From contig JANCIK010000001.1 of NCBI GenBank assembly GCA_028532985.1, positions 1,550,001-1,614,000 on the forward strand: a DNA stretch of 64,000 nucleotides. Direction: 5' to 3'. Under the pieces are notes generated by a model. The model was not told where the DNA came from. It searched no databases and saw nothing but the letters and a program-made list of their open reading frames with translations. The DNA is from Stropharia rugosoannulata (lineage: Eukaryota; Basidiomycota; Agaricomycetes; Agaricales; Strophariaceae). Within the stretch, counting starts at the first letter, position 1, and every line of letters starts with the position of its first letter. Shown piece after piece: positions 11,997 to 24,125 of the stretch. Position numbers and translations under genes: made by a program.

Positions 11997-14900
11997 CTAG
12001 CGCGTCACGCTGTTCTTGCGTCCAAAGTTCAGGCTCGGGAAGCGCAAGCGGTTCTTGAATGAAAACGAGCCGATACTGCTCCCAATATACGACCCCGCGA
12101 CCGACCCACCCGATGCCTGCGCCGTGCTCGACCCATGCACTCCGTGATTGATGGGCCCGCTCGCGCCAACATTCACGAACGAGTCGTGAGGCGACTCGGC
12201 GTCGAGATCCTCGTCGCCTGCGCCACCCATCTCCCCGGGGGCAGACGAGACGCCATTAATGCCCTGGCGCGCGAGGCGCGCGAGGTGGCGCTGCAGCGGC
12301 GTCTTCGTCGACGCGCCCGGCACGCCTGAGCCCCCGGCGTCCAGCGCGCCGTTGTTCAGGCTGCTCGCGCCGCCGGGGCTGATCGGCGACTCCAGCGGGG
12401 GCGTCATGGACATGATCGATCGCCCAACATTCAGCGGCGGGATGACGAAGCGCGCGGTTGATGACGAACCCATGGTGTTTGAGCGAGTAGAGACCGTGAT
12501 CGAGTCCGACATGCCGTCCACGGCGAGGCGGCGGATCTCGTCGCGGAAGTTTTTGCGGAAGAACTTTTCGAGCGCTTCGTGAAAAGGGATGAATTCAGGG
12601 GGACATAGGAGGCCGTGCAGCTTGAGACAGATGTCTATGATGCGCACCTGCTCATCGATCGCAGCTCGCAACTTCTCCACCAACTCCGCGCGCTCGGGAT
12701 TCCGAGCGACGTAGTCTGGGCTGAAGAATATCTGGCGGTATGATGCAATACCCGTGTTGGGGGGCGCGTCGACTGCAGTATTCAAGCTCATCGCGAGACC
12801 GTTTGTTGTTACAGTCTGACTTGTCTTCGCTAGAGCTTCATACTTCTGACGGAGACCTAGTAGCTCTTTCGTCTTATCTTCCACTTCCTGCAGTGCGGTC
12901 TCCAGAGGGGACATTTCAATAATATCAAGGCCGATGACCTCGGATCGACGAAGTACTGTTGGGAATGCCTGCTCCGTGGTGTAATAGGTCTTTTCAAGCC
13001 ACACTTCTTCTGTTCCGTCCCGAGTTGTCTTTCTTATTTGCTGCGAAGATGAAAAGACACTTATGGCACTAAAAATAGGTTAGGCCCAGCGCTAATCTAA
13101 AAATATGCACCATAAACCTACCTATGTTCATAGTAGGTTCGAACAGACAATGGGACGTCAGGATTCGTGAAAACAGGGAGATTTCGGTCGGGCTCAGGCG
13201 TTACAGCAGTACATTGGATGTACTGATCATTACCAAATCGAATATCGGCAGACGGCTCGCCAGTTGTCCGCAGTAGATGGGCACCAGGATGTTTGTTCAC
13301 CATTCGTTCGCAGAATGCGCCAAACCTCTCCCATTCATAACCCCGATACTGCACAAAGGTTGGTAAATAATATCAGCAAGGAAATAACTACTTACAATGA
13401 ATTTCTTGTCCCTTATTGCTGCAGGGAAATTGCCATAGAATGTGACCCTGTAATAATCTGGATAAAAACGCTGGTCTGTAACGATGTGCTCAAGCAAGGT
13501 AGCTTGGTGACGAAGAATATCTGATAGACGAGAGCTACGTGTATGTTGAGCACCGTACGCCGACAAACGCGTAATTGAACATGAATGACGTACTAATTGA
13601 AAGTCACTTCTGCGTGCTGGAATGCTAACTCTTTGCAGATTTCTATGGCGTTCTCCCATGCTTTGCCTTTCCCTGGAAAGACAAGAGCATCAATGCCTGC
13701 AGAAGTATACAAGGTTGGCAACAATACGAACCAAGGTAATCTAGAATGAGGAGACAAAGAGTCTCTTTTCTTTGAAATTGAGATTGCTGAGGAAGGCCAA
13801 GATATTCCATGGGCGCAACAAAGGTATTCAGGTCCCATGAATGGAGATCAGCATGCAGCTTGAGAGTTAAGGCCGCCTCTACGTGGTTCTGCGACTTGAC
13901 ATGCATCTATAGAATATATTGAGCTTTGTTTTTCGAAGGAACAAATGCAAGCATACATTGACAAGCTGGTGGACATATTTGATATAGATCTCATCTCGGC
14001 CAATGCGACGAATGAAGTTCATAAGCCGTAGCTAAGAATATATATATATTTAATTAGAGCTTTTATTGAGTAGAAAGGCATGACTCACTGTTGCAATAAC
14101 TCTGTCATCCGCATATTCCTCTCCCTCGGGCAGTGCGCGTACGCTCAGTAAGAGCTCCAGGAAAAGGTCGACAGAATCGAGAAAGTTGGACAGCTGATCA
14201 CGTAGAGCCTCATCCACATCAGACGTCTCTAACATGTTGCGTAATTGACCAATGAAGAATGCCCTTGAGATGTCATCGCCCTTACTATCCGACATGAAAA
14301 GTGAATCGAGCCGCGTAACCAGCTCGTTCTCGATGCCGTCGAAGTGTTCTGACTGGTGGTACTCCGAGACTATCATGCTGTAGAGGATATGCACAGCATT
14401 GTTTCTCAGTTGATCATGATGGCTCAAGCATAGTGTAACAATGCGTCCAACCAAAGAGTGCAGATATACTTGATAGCCCTAGATAGCAATGTTCAGCACC
14501 ATAAACTTACACACAGAAGCAGAAAAAAGTACCCCATATCGCATCGTCAGATCGCCACTTGTAGAGTAATGTTCCATAGAGCCTAAAGCTTGCCACAGGT
14601 TCAAAAGGATTGTAGCACCTTCACCTCGAATATCACCAGTCAGGCGCCAGACAGCCCGCCGTTTCTAAAAGAACAAAACAAAGATAAGTATAAACTCAAG
14701 ATAACATAAACGAGATCCTAGCCTGCGGACTAAAGTCCTCTATCATCAACTGTTCAGATGAGAGCAACTTTAATAGCATATACAACCCTTCCCTCCACAG
14801 ATTTGCATCGAACGTCGCTTCCAACTCCTGCTCGGGGATGAACTCCTTCTCCATAATTAAGGAAATGGGGTCCATAATCTTGATCAGGACCTTATGGGCC

Positions 14901-17900
14901 AGAACATTCACGTTCATCCACTCCTTAGGGAAGGCCTCATTCTCGAGTATTGAGGTTGCCACCTTGAAAAACAGCGACAACAGCGCCACAAGCCTATCTC
15001 GACCTTCGATATCCAAGATCAACTGGAATGTGTTGGCTATGTACTTGTTCGGAGAGGACAGGATAAGGACAAGGAAGACAACAGCTACCTCACCAAGTGC
15101 AGGATAAAATGTAGTTTCCCCGCCTTGGTTAACAGGGACGTTGCTGGTTCCACGGGGAGGCTCAGGCAACGATGATATCAGCGAGAAAGGATACGACTCG
15201 GGGAAGGTGACAGGAATTGGAGATTTAATTGTCGACGAGGTTTTACATCTTTCGATCGCTTTCCTCGATCCTGGGCTTTGAATTTCGCGATACGAGTCAA
15301 GGAGCGGAGGAAGCAAGCTTAGCAAAGGATCTATGTTGGACTGCTCACGGTTGAACGCCTTGCGGTCGCCCATGATTGCAGGGTTGGTCAGGTATGTCTG
15401 CAGTTTATCAAGCATAACCGCAATAATACTGATACACAGTCTAGTACTTTCAAGCCAGTTGATGCGGGCAAGATCGCGCGCATTCTCGGTGTCGTTAGAG
15501 CCACTGAACGAAAATTCGTCATAGCGTCCGAAATGCGGTTTGATCCAGCTAGTGACTGCTTCTACGAGAAGCTGGCGAGCGTCTGCATTGTCGAACAAAA
15601 AACTCTTCACGATTTGAAGGTACATCGTCAGCTTCCCAATTACGATTTTCCCTTTCGCGAACTGGACTGCATTGGCAAAGCTTGTCACAATAGATACCAG
15701 CTCAATGGTGTTATAGATCTTGGCAAGCTCGGGCAGAATTGATGTGAAATGTTGCAGAGCAATGGCTTGCGTTCCGATAATAGCGAGTGGCGACGTGGTC
15801 GACATCATTTGCGTGAATCCGGAAAGATGAGATCTAACTTCGCGCTTAAATGTGCTTTCCAGGTAATCAATTGTAGCACCACCACCCATTCCAACTTCCT
15901 TGGCCTTCTGCAGCTCGCGCGCTCTTGCGATGAACTTGAATATGTAATGCCAAACCTTCAACGCTGCGCGTAGAGGCGTGGCAGTCTCTGCGGCGGTAGG
16001 ATTCATCACTAGTCGATTCATTGAATGCATGATATGCGATGATGCAGAAGGGCAATTGAAGTGCTTCTCGATGTAGACATCGAGCACCGGCTGGAAATTA
16101 CTGAACCGGCGGTCCTGCACGATGCCGAGCACGGTCACTAGTGCATTGAATACCAGGTGATCGAGTTCGCCTGAATGGTTATTAGACGACACCAGGATAC
16201 CAAAAAGTGCGTCGAAAATATCTCTCAGGAATTTGACGATTTCGCCCTCACCAACAAAGGTGAACTTGGAAAGCAGCGTGGCAAGCAGCTCCTTCTCTTG
16301 TGTTTCCCAATGTAACAGCCTGAAGAGGAACGGATTTTGGGTGAATTTCGTTGAGCACAGTGATGTTCGGATCGTCAGTGTGTCCTTCAACGGCGTTGCG
16401 TGTCGTGCAAGGTCTGTAGGAATTGATAGCTGCTCTGGCTTTTGCCCGGCTGCCAAGTGATACGGGCCAGCAAGGTAGTGCGCCGCCGTCAACTGTGAAA
16501 GCTTATCTGCACGATACACAACCAAAGTATGGCTCCCATCTTCGACAAACGCACTGGAATCGGCGAACAGTGGCTGAAATGCAAACGCAAATGGGCGCTC
16601 AGCCTGATCCGATGCGCCTAGCGACGAGCCGCCCTTGCCACCTGGGCCGGGCTTCCCGCGGTTCCGGAACGTAAAGAATAGGTGCCACTGTGGCATGTCC
16701 TGCAGGGGCAACTGTACCTTGATGAGCTCGCCGAACGTGGGCTCGTTACAGCGCATGAACACCATAGAATGGAACTGGGTCATCAGAGGCTCGCCACTAC
16801 CTTGCGAGATCGCATTTTCGATTGTCGCCCCCTTATGGTCTCTGACTTCGACTGTGATCTGCACGTTAACTGAGCCTTGGTTGCGCGAGAAGCCCGCTAC
16901 ACTGAGGCGGCCGTTACTACTCTGCGATCCGCTGAAGTCGCCACACCAGAGCTTGATGTATAACTCGTTGCGTGCGTCGCCTGGAAACACGACGTCGGGG
17001 AAACCGAGGCGAAGTGTGTGTGGCGTGTCCTGAAGCAGTGAACTATTCTCCCGGACAACAGTTTTAGCATTGCCTCGGAATACCTTCACTGAAACAGCAA
17101 GTGCTTCTGCCCTACGATCAAAAAATTCAGAGCAATGGACTAGATGTGGGCAACAGCTTAAACTTACCTCGGTGATTTTTCAAAGTCCTTGGTGTTGTTG
17201 CTGATGATATTTTGATGAATCATCGAGAACGATATTTCATTCGTCGGTATGAAAATAGGCATCGTATACTCCTTCAGAGGTGTCACGTCAGCCTGATCCA
17301 TCAACATCTTACTCAGTTGTGTCAGCTCAAGAACAGCACAGCCAAAGGGGCGGCGGAACTGCAGCGGCTCGCCAAAACCATTGATCCGGCTGGAGTTGTT
17401 GGTCAGAGTTCCAGAGGTGAGTGTACCAGATTCATTCCACGAAGAAGTGGAGCCTGGTGAGAGTAGATCCCGCGTTGAAGCCTCTGAACCGCGGCGAACG
17501 CTATCGTAAGAGAGGCCCATGCTATGTCCAATTTTGAGAGCGCCGTTGCGGACGATCCTGCACACGAGATATATCGGGTCCTGGATATCAGACGCCGCCA
17601 GATCTACGAAGAGGGTCCGTATGCGACTTGACGGATCGCGCGCCAGCACACCATTGTGATTGAGCACAGCGCAGAATTCTTCGGTGACAAATTGTGTACC
17701 CTGCTTTTTATAGAGAGAAAAGAAGAGTTCTGCTGTTTCTCCTGGGGCACATGGTGAGGCGACGAAGGCGCGAAGGTCCAGAAATATATGATAAAATTTG
17801 GCAGTGGAGGGTGAATCATCATAACAGCCCACAGACCTCGATCGCGGTTTGTTGCGAAATGGGACATCTGGAAAGGCAGAATTTGCTGGTGTTGGCAGAG

Positions 17901-19089
17901 GAGCTGAGGGGACGTATTCTGTACTTGGACCCAGCAACGGGCTGGTAACATTGAGATATGCAAGCGAAACTTGCATTGCGTACATCCGTACGGCACTGAT
18001 CCAGCTGCGCGGGTCGATCTCACCTTCGACGTCAACCGCGACCAAGCTTCCCCATGTCGGATGCCGAACAATAACGTCGAGTCCTTGGACGAGATTCCCA
18101 CTAACCAATCTTGTTACGCAGTCGCGACGCAAGTTGACAGTTTCCTCGGCGCTCAATGTCTGGGCCAGAAGTTGCCGGCGCCCAAGGTGCAGCGCCTCGA
18201 TGTGGTCCCTGACGATCATGAATAGCTTGTAATCCCGCCGTGCCAGGTATTGGAACATGAGAGTGTGCCATTCGCGCAGAGCAGATGCGATTTCGTCAAT
18301 GATAGGCTGCGTGCTTCCGGATTGTGTGTCGTCTCCTGATTTCCGGGATGGGCGCGGGGGTGGCGGCTTGAAGACGCTAGAGCCCGCTGGCGACGCCGAG
18401 CGCAAGCTGGTAGGATATACCGGCAGGGCGGCGCGGGACGAGTTAGCTTGATCGGGCGGCGGCCCAAGCTTGACCGACTTTCTCGACGCATCCTCGTCGT
18501 GTTCATGTAGAGTGTCCATACCTAAGCTTGCTTTGTAACTACTCCAGTTTCCAAGTGAATCGCCGGGGCTGGGACGGGTGATAGTGCTAGCCGCACCGCC
18601 GTTCTGACGGACGAGCTCTAGCAGACGGCCCTCAGCATCAGCAAGTTCATCACGGGGGTGGATGTGCGAAGCGGGGAAGATTCCAATGAACACTTGTTGC
18701 GTCTCTTCAGCCTTGACGGAGGGGCGGGCGGCAGATGACGAGGACGACGGATCGGAGACGGCCCATGTTACGGGCGGCCGTCGCGTAGTCGTCAGAACGT
18801 ATCTGCAGGATGATTAAACGGATGGCTGTGGAAAATAAAAGACGGCGTACCCTCTGTACCAGATGCCTTCTACGTTGTCGCGCGGACCAGGGGTGTACTT
18901 CTCGAACGCGTAGATCTCATCGCCGAGCTCGAGGGCGACGACGTCCCGCATCATGAGGTTGTCATCGGTGGACGCCTCTGTGACAGTGGAAAGGGGGCGG
19001 CTTCTGGTGGAGTGTCGTGTCTCCCTGCGGTAGGGCGAAAGTGGGTGGATAGCGTAGCCATAAAGGATGAGCGGCAGCGGTTCCCACAT
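11997..19089 (-). CDS. DOCK-family Rho/Rac guanine nucleotide exchange factor (Dck1/DOCK180-like)
   Basis: DOCK proteins load GTP on Rac/Cdc42-type GTPases at membranes, usually with an ELMO partner (Dck1-Lmo1 in yeast). Seen: N-terminal SH3 (VALELGDEIYAFEKY ... GIWYRGYV ... FIGIFPASHI); a helical region; a DHR-1/C2 region (ELYIKLWCGDF ... QFHSMVFMRCNEP ... MPQWHLFFTFRNR); a long alpha-solenoid; a DHR-2 catalytic region (HVEAALTLKLHADL ... ERFGAFCERM ... SYRQIFFSPDYV ... EKFFRKNF); and a Ser/Gly-rich tail. About ten exons; clear ones are 19089-18851, 18802-17168, 17111-14723 and 13004-11997. The donor at 14722 is GC, not GT: only CAG|GC joined to AAACGG gives SPQKRRAVWRLTGDIRGEGA. About 2,000 aa, normal for the family. 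The start is the first Met before the SH3. Confidence 0.88.
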
Positions 19090-20582
19090 GAAAAATGGCA
19101 GGAAAAAATTGTGAGGGGTGGGGGTACGGGCGGGTGGTTAGTACGAACGAGGCTGGTGTGGGGTTTGGGGGGCTGGCGGTCAGTGTGATAGCGCTCTGCG
19201 CCAATGGCAGGCTTGGATGAGAGGGAAAGAGCAGCTACTACTTCCACCTTCCTTGTTGGGAATCGATCATAACAAATGCAACCACGCTCTTCCTGGCAGA
19301 AGTCGAGCTGGCCGGAGTGTCGGATAACACTCAAACTGCGCAAAGAACTATTCCTACAGCTAAATTAATGTTGCTACAAGTGAATATAAGGCTGAACTCT
19401 GCCTTATGTATGCATAGGCCAATTTTCAAAAGCGGGCATTATTAATTCCATCTCCATTACATATTTGATATAACGCCGGTTGGGGCACCCACAAATGATG
19501 AGAACAGGCAAGCTTGTCCGAGGCGCAAATCGTAGGTCGCTAGAGCCTGTTAGAGCTTGCCATCTGCTGACGTGTGTAGCACGATTACTAGCCGGCCTCG
19601 GGCCAGAAAAATGAACTACAAAGTTCAAAGTGTCAACTGTTTAACGTTTAACGGTAATATCAAGGATGCTGTACAGATCCCAATGATGTCCGATACTGCT
19701 AAGTGTCACTGTTCGTAAGTTACAGACTTCTCCGACTGAGAAATTAGCTGCTGCGAAAGAAAAGATCCGTTATACGTTGCTATTCCAATTGACAGTCCAA
19801 ATATACGAGCATTTTGAAAATGGAGAGGTGTTTATAAGGGCGATCCCGGTCTCGCCGCCTATACGTAGTATCCAATTCTTGACATGTATTGCACACCGGT
19901 TTTACAAGTAGCTACTTGTGCCGAGAATTGCATTAAATACAACTCAGGGGTGCTTTTTTGGGCGCTTATATTGGGACCGCTCCCTCATCTGAAGCATTCA
20001 GACGACATTCAGAGGTGCTGACAGCATGTAGAACCTGCCAGATGACTACCATGAGCGGGGGTTCAAAACTCTTCCTTGGCAGAGTAGTATTGAGAATGTA
20101 GTCAGTTTAGCTTATTTGCGTCGGGTTTTGCGCATTCATATGGCGGTAATGACTCTACATATAAACAATTCAGGTTCCGGCGGAAAGACTGGAGTTGAGC
20201 CTCGCCTCTCCCGCCTCAAACGTTACGCTTCCAGCATCGGTAGACATTCTGGAAAGTCATATTGGACTTCAAGAAGTCATTCATGTTCTACAAAGGCTGC
20301 GGTGATATAGCATGGACCCAAAAGAACCCAAGATGCGGAGATGAACGAAGGTTGAATGCGTCGAAGAAAGTGAGATAGGGCCAATGTTTACGTTGAGGAT
20401 ACCATGAGGAGAGCCACGCATGAGTCCGTCGACCTGATATCTTACCGTGGTCGACCGTATGATGAGGGGAGACCTGAGGAGACATTGTTGTTTGGTCAGT
20501 CCACATCCCGATCGGGTCATGATTTGCTCCCGCGGACCACCAAATCGGGTAAACAACCATTCAACAAACTCTCTCTGTCCAA
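19090..20582. other. Intergenic between divergent genes
   Basis: 1.5 kb between the DOCK-like start and the SPC34-like start. Only short unrelated ORFs occur. It must hold both promoters. No repeat or RNA gene was recognised. Confidence 0.5.
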
Positions 20583-22290
20583 ATGGCCTCTCTCTCCGAC
20601 CAGATCGACCGCCTCTCGCTGAACACGCGCTCCATCGCAGAAACCGCGGCTGCCATCGCACCCCCAACTGCCTCAACGGCTTTCACCCGCGCCGTGCTCT
20701 CAACTCATATTGGCGACCTCATCAGGGACATCGATCCCTCCGAGCTGGGCCTCTTCCGCCTCGCCGCGCCTCCGTCGGGGGGCGCGTACGATGGCTTGCC
20801 CAGTGTGACGCAAGATCCAGAGGTTCGACGCGTTGATTTTGCTACCGCGACTCCCCTCCGCAAAAATACCACACGTCGCGAGGAGAAGCATGAAATCGAG
20901 CCGGAGGTCTATGCTCATGCTGCGCTCAAGTACATAGACCGATAGTGGGTATCGTTCATTTTTGCTTCGGCTCAGTTACTCACAGCTGGGTGTACAGTGA
21001 ACCAATCCGTCCTATGCCCAGGGCATACGATCAGATCGTGACTATCCTCAACCGTTTGAACGCCGTGCGCGCGAACATCGACGTGTTGAGTAAGGAACTG
21101 AGGAAGGTTGGTAGCCTGCCATACAACCGCCCCACACGGTCTTACATGCCCTCCAGTCAGAACCCGCGGACAAAGAGCCACCCACGAAGACGCGCATAGC
21201 AGAGGAAGAGCGGAGGATGAAGGACCTAGAGGCGCGCATCACCGAACTGCAGAAGCAAAAGGCGTGCTGCCCTTCTTTCCTCGTCCATGTCTATCTTCTC
21301 ACATTCATGTCCAGGAAAACGCGTCGAGGCCTGCCACGAAGCCTGCGCAGATGGCGCCTCCCAAGCCCGCACAGCCGCCTCCGCCGCCCAAGGAGCCAGT
21401 CACGCCCGGGTCCCCGCAAGAAGACAGGTTCTGGGCGACCAAAGGCGAGCCGTCGCGCACGCTGCGCTTCTCCGAAAATCTACTCGACGAAGAGGTCAAC
21501 CTCGGCGACGTCAGTTCCACGTCTTTCGGCACGCCGCTTGGTCCAATACCCCGACTAAAGATACTGGGAGATTTGGACGATGTTACCATCACGCAGTTCC
21601 CTCCACGCGAACAGAATAAAAGGGATGATGACGATAGTTCTGTTTCTCTTGGGGATTTAGCGGTAGAGACCCCATCGCCACTCAAGCCTGAGCTGCCACC
21701 TCGTGTGGCTCGGCTGACGACACCACCTCCGCCTGTTGAGACGCCAACTTCACGCCAGCGGAAGGTTAAGCTCAATATTGAACTAGATAGGATAGTGGTA
21801 CGTTGCCATTCTCTTTGATTGGCTATCGATGTTGAATATTGCGCAGGCGAAAATCTGGGCGACTGTAGGTGACATCATCGCGCCTCATCTCATTGCTTCA
21901 CAGTTGTCCATCCCCGACACAATGTATGTGTGATTTTATATTTCACAGATTATATTATACTTATTGTCATGTAGCATATATCTTGAGGAACTTGCCAAGC
22001 AAATACCCTCGCCCGACTCGCCGATAACTTTGTCGAGCGCGTCATCTGCTATTGCAGAGGGAATACCGCCAAAGCCGAACGCACAGCAAATCCAGTACGC
22101 ACATATGGTGATGTTGCTGGTTTCCTCTGCGCCACACTATTCCATGCCGCTCAACGAGTTGAAGGACCACCTAGCGGCTAAAGCAAAAATGGCAGGTGGA
22201 ACGTCGAGAGTACTCTTCCAATGCGTGGCGAAGCGGCTTGTTAAGATCGACAGAAGTAGCGGGGAACAGATCGTAAAGTTCGATATCTAG
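20583..22290 (+). CDS. SPC34: SPC34-like DASH/Dam1 complex subunit
   Basis: The DASH complex couples kinetochores to spindle microtubules. Seen: the N-terminal block SIAETAAAIAPP ... FTRAVLSTHIGDLIRDIDPSELGLF matches the start of the Spc34 domain, followed by RAYDQIVTILNRLNAVRANI and a coiled coil (EEERRMKDLEARITELQKQK). A Pro-rich linker then leads to about 160 further residues with helix-rich, winged-helix-like ending (MPLNELKDHLAAKAKMAGG...LFQCVAKRLVKI). Exons 20583-20944, 20998-21106, 21157-21261, 21315-21797, 21847-21923 and 21975-22290 give 483 aa. The third intron needs a GC donor (21262); a GT donor at 21264 with acceptor at 21328 also keeps frame. Longer than yeast Spc34 (295 aa). 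Confidence 0.7.
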
Positions 22291-22567
22291 GAGGGATTAT
22301 GATTGCCCACAATGGTGATGGCACTCACCACAAAGCATTTGGTTCCTGGCTCTCAAACATTATAACTTATTGTATCTAGTTCCTTTTGCATGGATTAGGC
22401 TATTAAGTTTATTACAACCAATCAATCAGAAGTGCGCTATTGGGACGTAACACCCATCAGCGAAGTGAAGTTCCGAGTATGGCGGTATCAGCGGGTGATG
22501 GGTATATTAGATAGGAAGATCCTGGAAAGTCATACATATGCAGGAGAAGGCGCAGACTCGGCTACAA

Positions 22568-23840
22568 TTAGCGACAAATGCCTATGCAGATGTTTAGCCA
22601 GCCATCTGCGCCTGCCAAACATGCACCCAGCCAGGCAAGCTCGGCCTCTGGGGGCGACATTACACCCTGTATCAGTGCGTAAGCGAGCGAGGGTACTGAC
22701 GGGGCAGTAGGGTTGGGATTCAGACGTGATGGTGGTGGGGGAGGTGGTCGAGGAGGGAATAACAGTGGGAGATGTATAGACAGAAAATGTTCTAGGGTGT
22801 TCGGAGTTCCTGTAATATAGTCAAAAGAAGTTAAATAGTTCACACTACGTAGATTACTGACCATCTTCCAATGACGGTGGAGCCAACTCTTGCAGTACCG
22901 GTCCATCTGGAAGGTATATTCTGATCGGCACATTTCGCATACTATACGCCCCATCACGGTCTGGAGGACCGTTCATGTCGTTAGCCGAATGTGGTCGACC
23001 TAGGGAGGACCCCTGTGGTAGCGGTGAAGTCGACCGAGTAGGCGGACCTGCAGTGGGCGTCAACTTGGTGGCTACTCGCCAGAAATCATCGAAGCTGTCT
23101 GAAGTATACCATGAGCATGTATCATTCTACAGAAATATTTCGGAAAAGCATACGTTCGCGTATTCCCTCCCATAGACCATCCTGATCAACTTTACGCAGA
23201 CCAGTCATTCTTCGGGTGTTACCCCATCGGATGAAATCTGCTTCTTTCAGTTGATTCATGAAGGCCTGTTTGCATGCGTCTATAGTTGGAGACAGGAACA
23301 ACTTCTCATTGGGCGGCGCGACAAGGTGCAGAACGAGGCGCATGGGGGTCGCCATTGAGCTAGACGGCTGCGACGGCGCTCGCAGGGACCGGCTGATCGT
23401 GTGCGTGTCGTAGATCAGCCCTATCGGCCAATGCCTGCAGACGTGCTCGTTAAACGACAGCGCTGGAGCACATTGCGCGGCGCGGACGGGACGCACCACT
23501 TGAGGAGAGTGCCCTCCTCGCTCTCAAACCACCACTCCTCGTCGCGCAGGCCCTTGGCGGCTACCTCATCGAAGACAACGTCCATGAGGAAGCGACGGAT
23601 CTCGGGGACAATTAGCGGGAGATAGCTCACGCGCGGCGCCTGCACAAAGTAGCATTCAAGCCCACGGTCCGAGTTTGCGGGGAGCTCCTTCGGGTCGACG
23701 CGGATTTCGAGGGGGACAGTGCCCTCCCATGTGAGGCGGCGGAAGAGGGCGGTGTTGTAGTCCGTCGTCCGGTCCTTCTCGACGCGCGGGTGCGGGCTGG
23801 GCGACGGGTGGCGGTTGGCAGACGACTGGTAGGCGGACAT
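22568..23840 (-). CDS. ATG5: Autophagy protein ATG5
   Basis: Atg5 is joined to Atg12 and, with Atg16, promotes Atg8 lipidation on the phagophore. Seen: first ubiquitin-like region (LFRRLTWEGTVPLEI ... FVQAPRVSYLPLIVPE), the signature WWFESEEGTLLKWHWPIGL, the helix carrying the expected Atg12 acceptor lysine (MNQLKEADFIRWGN), REHSFDDFWRV, and the second ubiquitin-like region ending TLEHFLSIHLPLLF ... LIQGVMSPPEAELAWL. Exons (minus) 23840-23497, 23434-23154, 23098-22862, 22809-22568; 367 aa, longer than yeast (294) because of a Pro/Ser-rich insertion before the second fold. It converges on the SPC34-like gene (277-bp gap) and diverges from DBF4. Confidence 0.93.
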
Positions 23841-24125
23841 CGCTGCAGGAGATAATTGGACGCCAATGAGAGCCTGCGATCACATTGCGGGTCGCCGTGG
23901 CTGAAGTCCATCATGCGAAGAAGTGACGGGCCGTCACGTCATGTGTGTGGTGGCTAACACATCAAACGGTCACATGGCACGTCGCGTCAACAAATCAAAA
24001 CGGCGACGTTGACTTCCAACAACGCGCTCGTTCCGCCCTAGTCAGGACTCCGTCTGGGCGCCACCTTCGCCTGGTGTTTCTTTCTTGGTTATCAGTATCT
24101 CTATAACTTTATTTATTCCGTTCCT
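23841..24125. promoter_or_regulatory. Bidirectional promoter region of ATG5 and DBF4
   Basis: 285 bp separate the two start codons. It includes gggccgtcacgtcatgtg, with a CRE-like/E-box-like TCACGTCA core at about 23933. No perfect MCB (ACGCGT) was found, though DBF4 is a cell-cycle gene. Confidence 0.4.
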
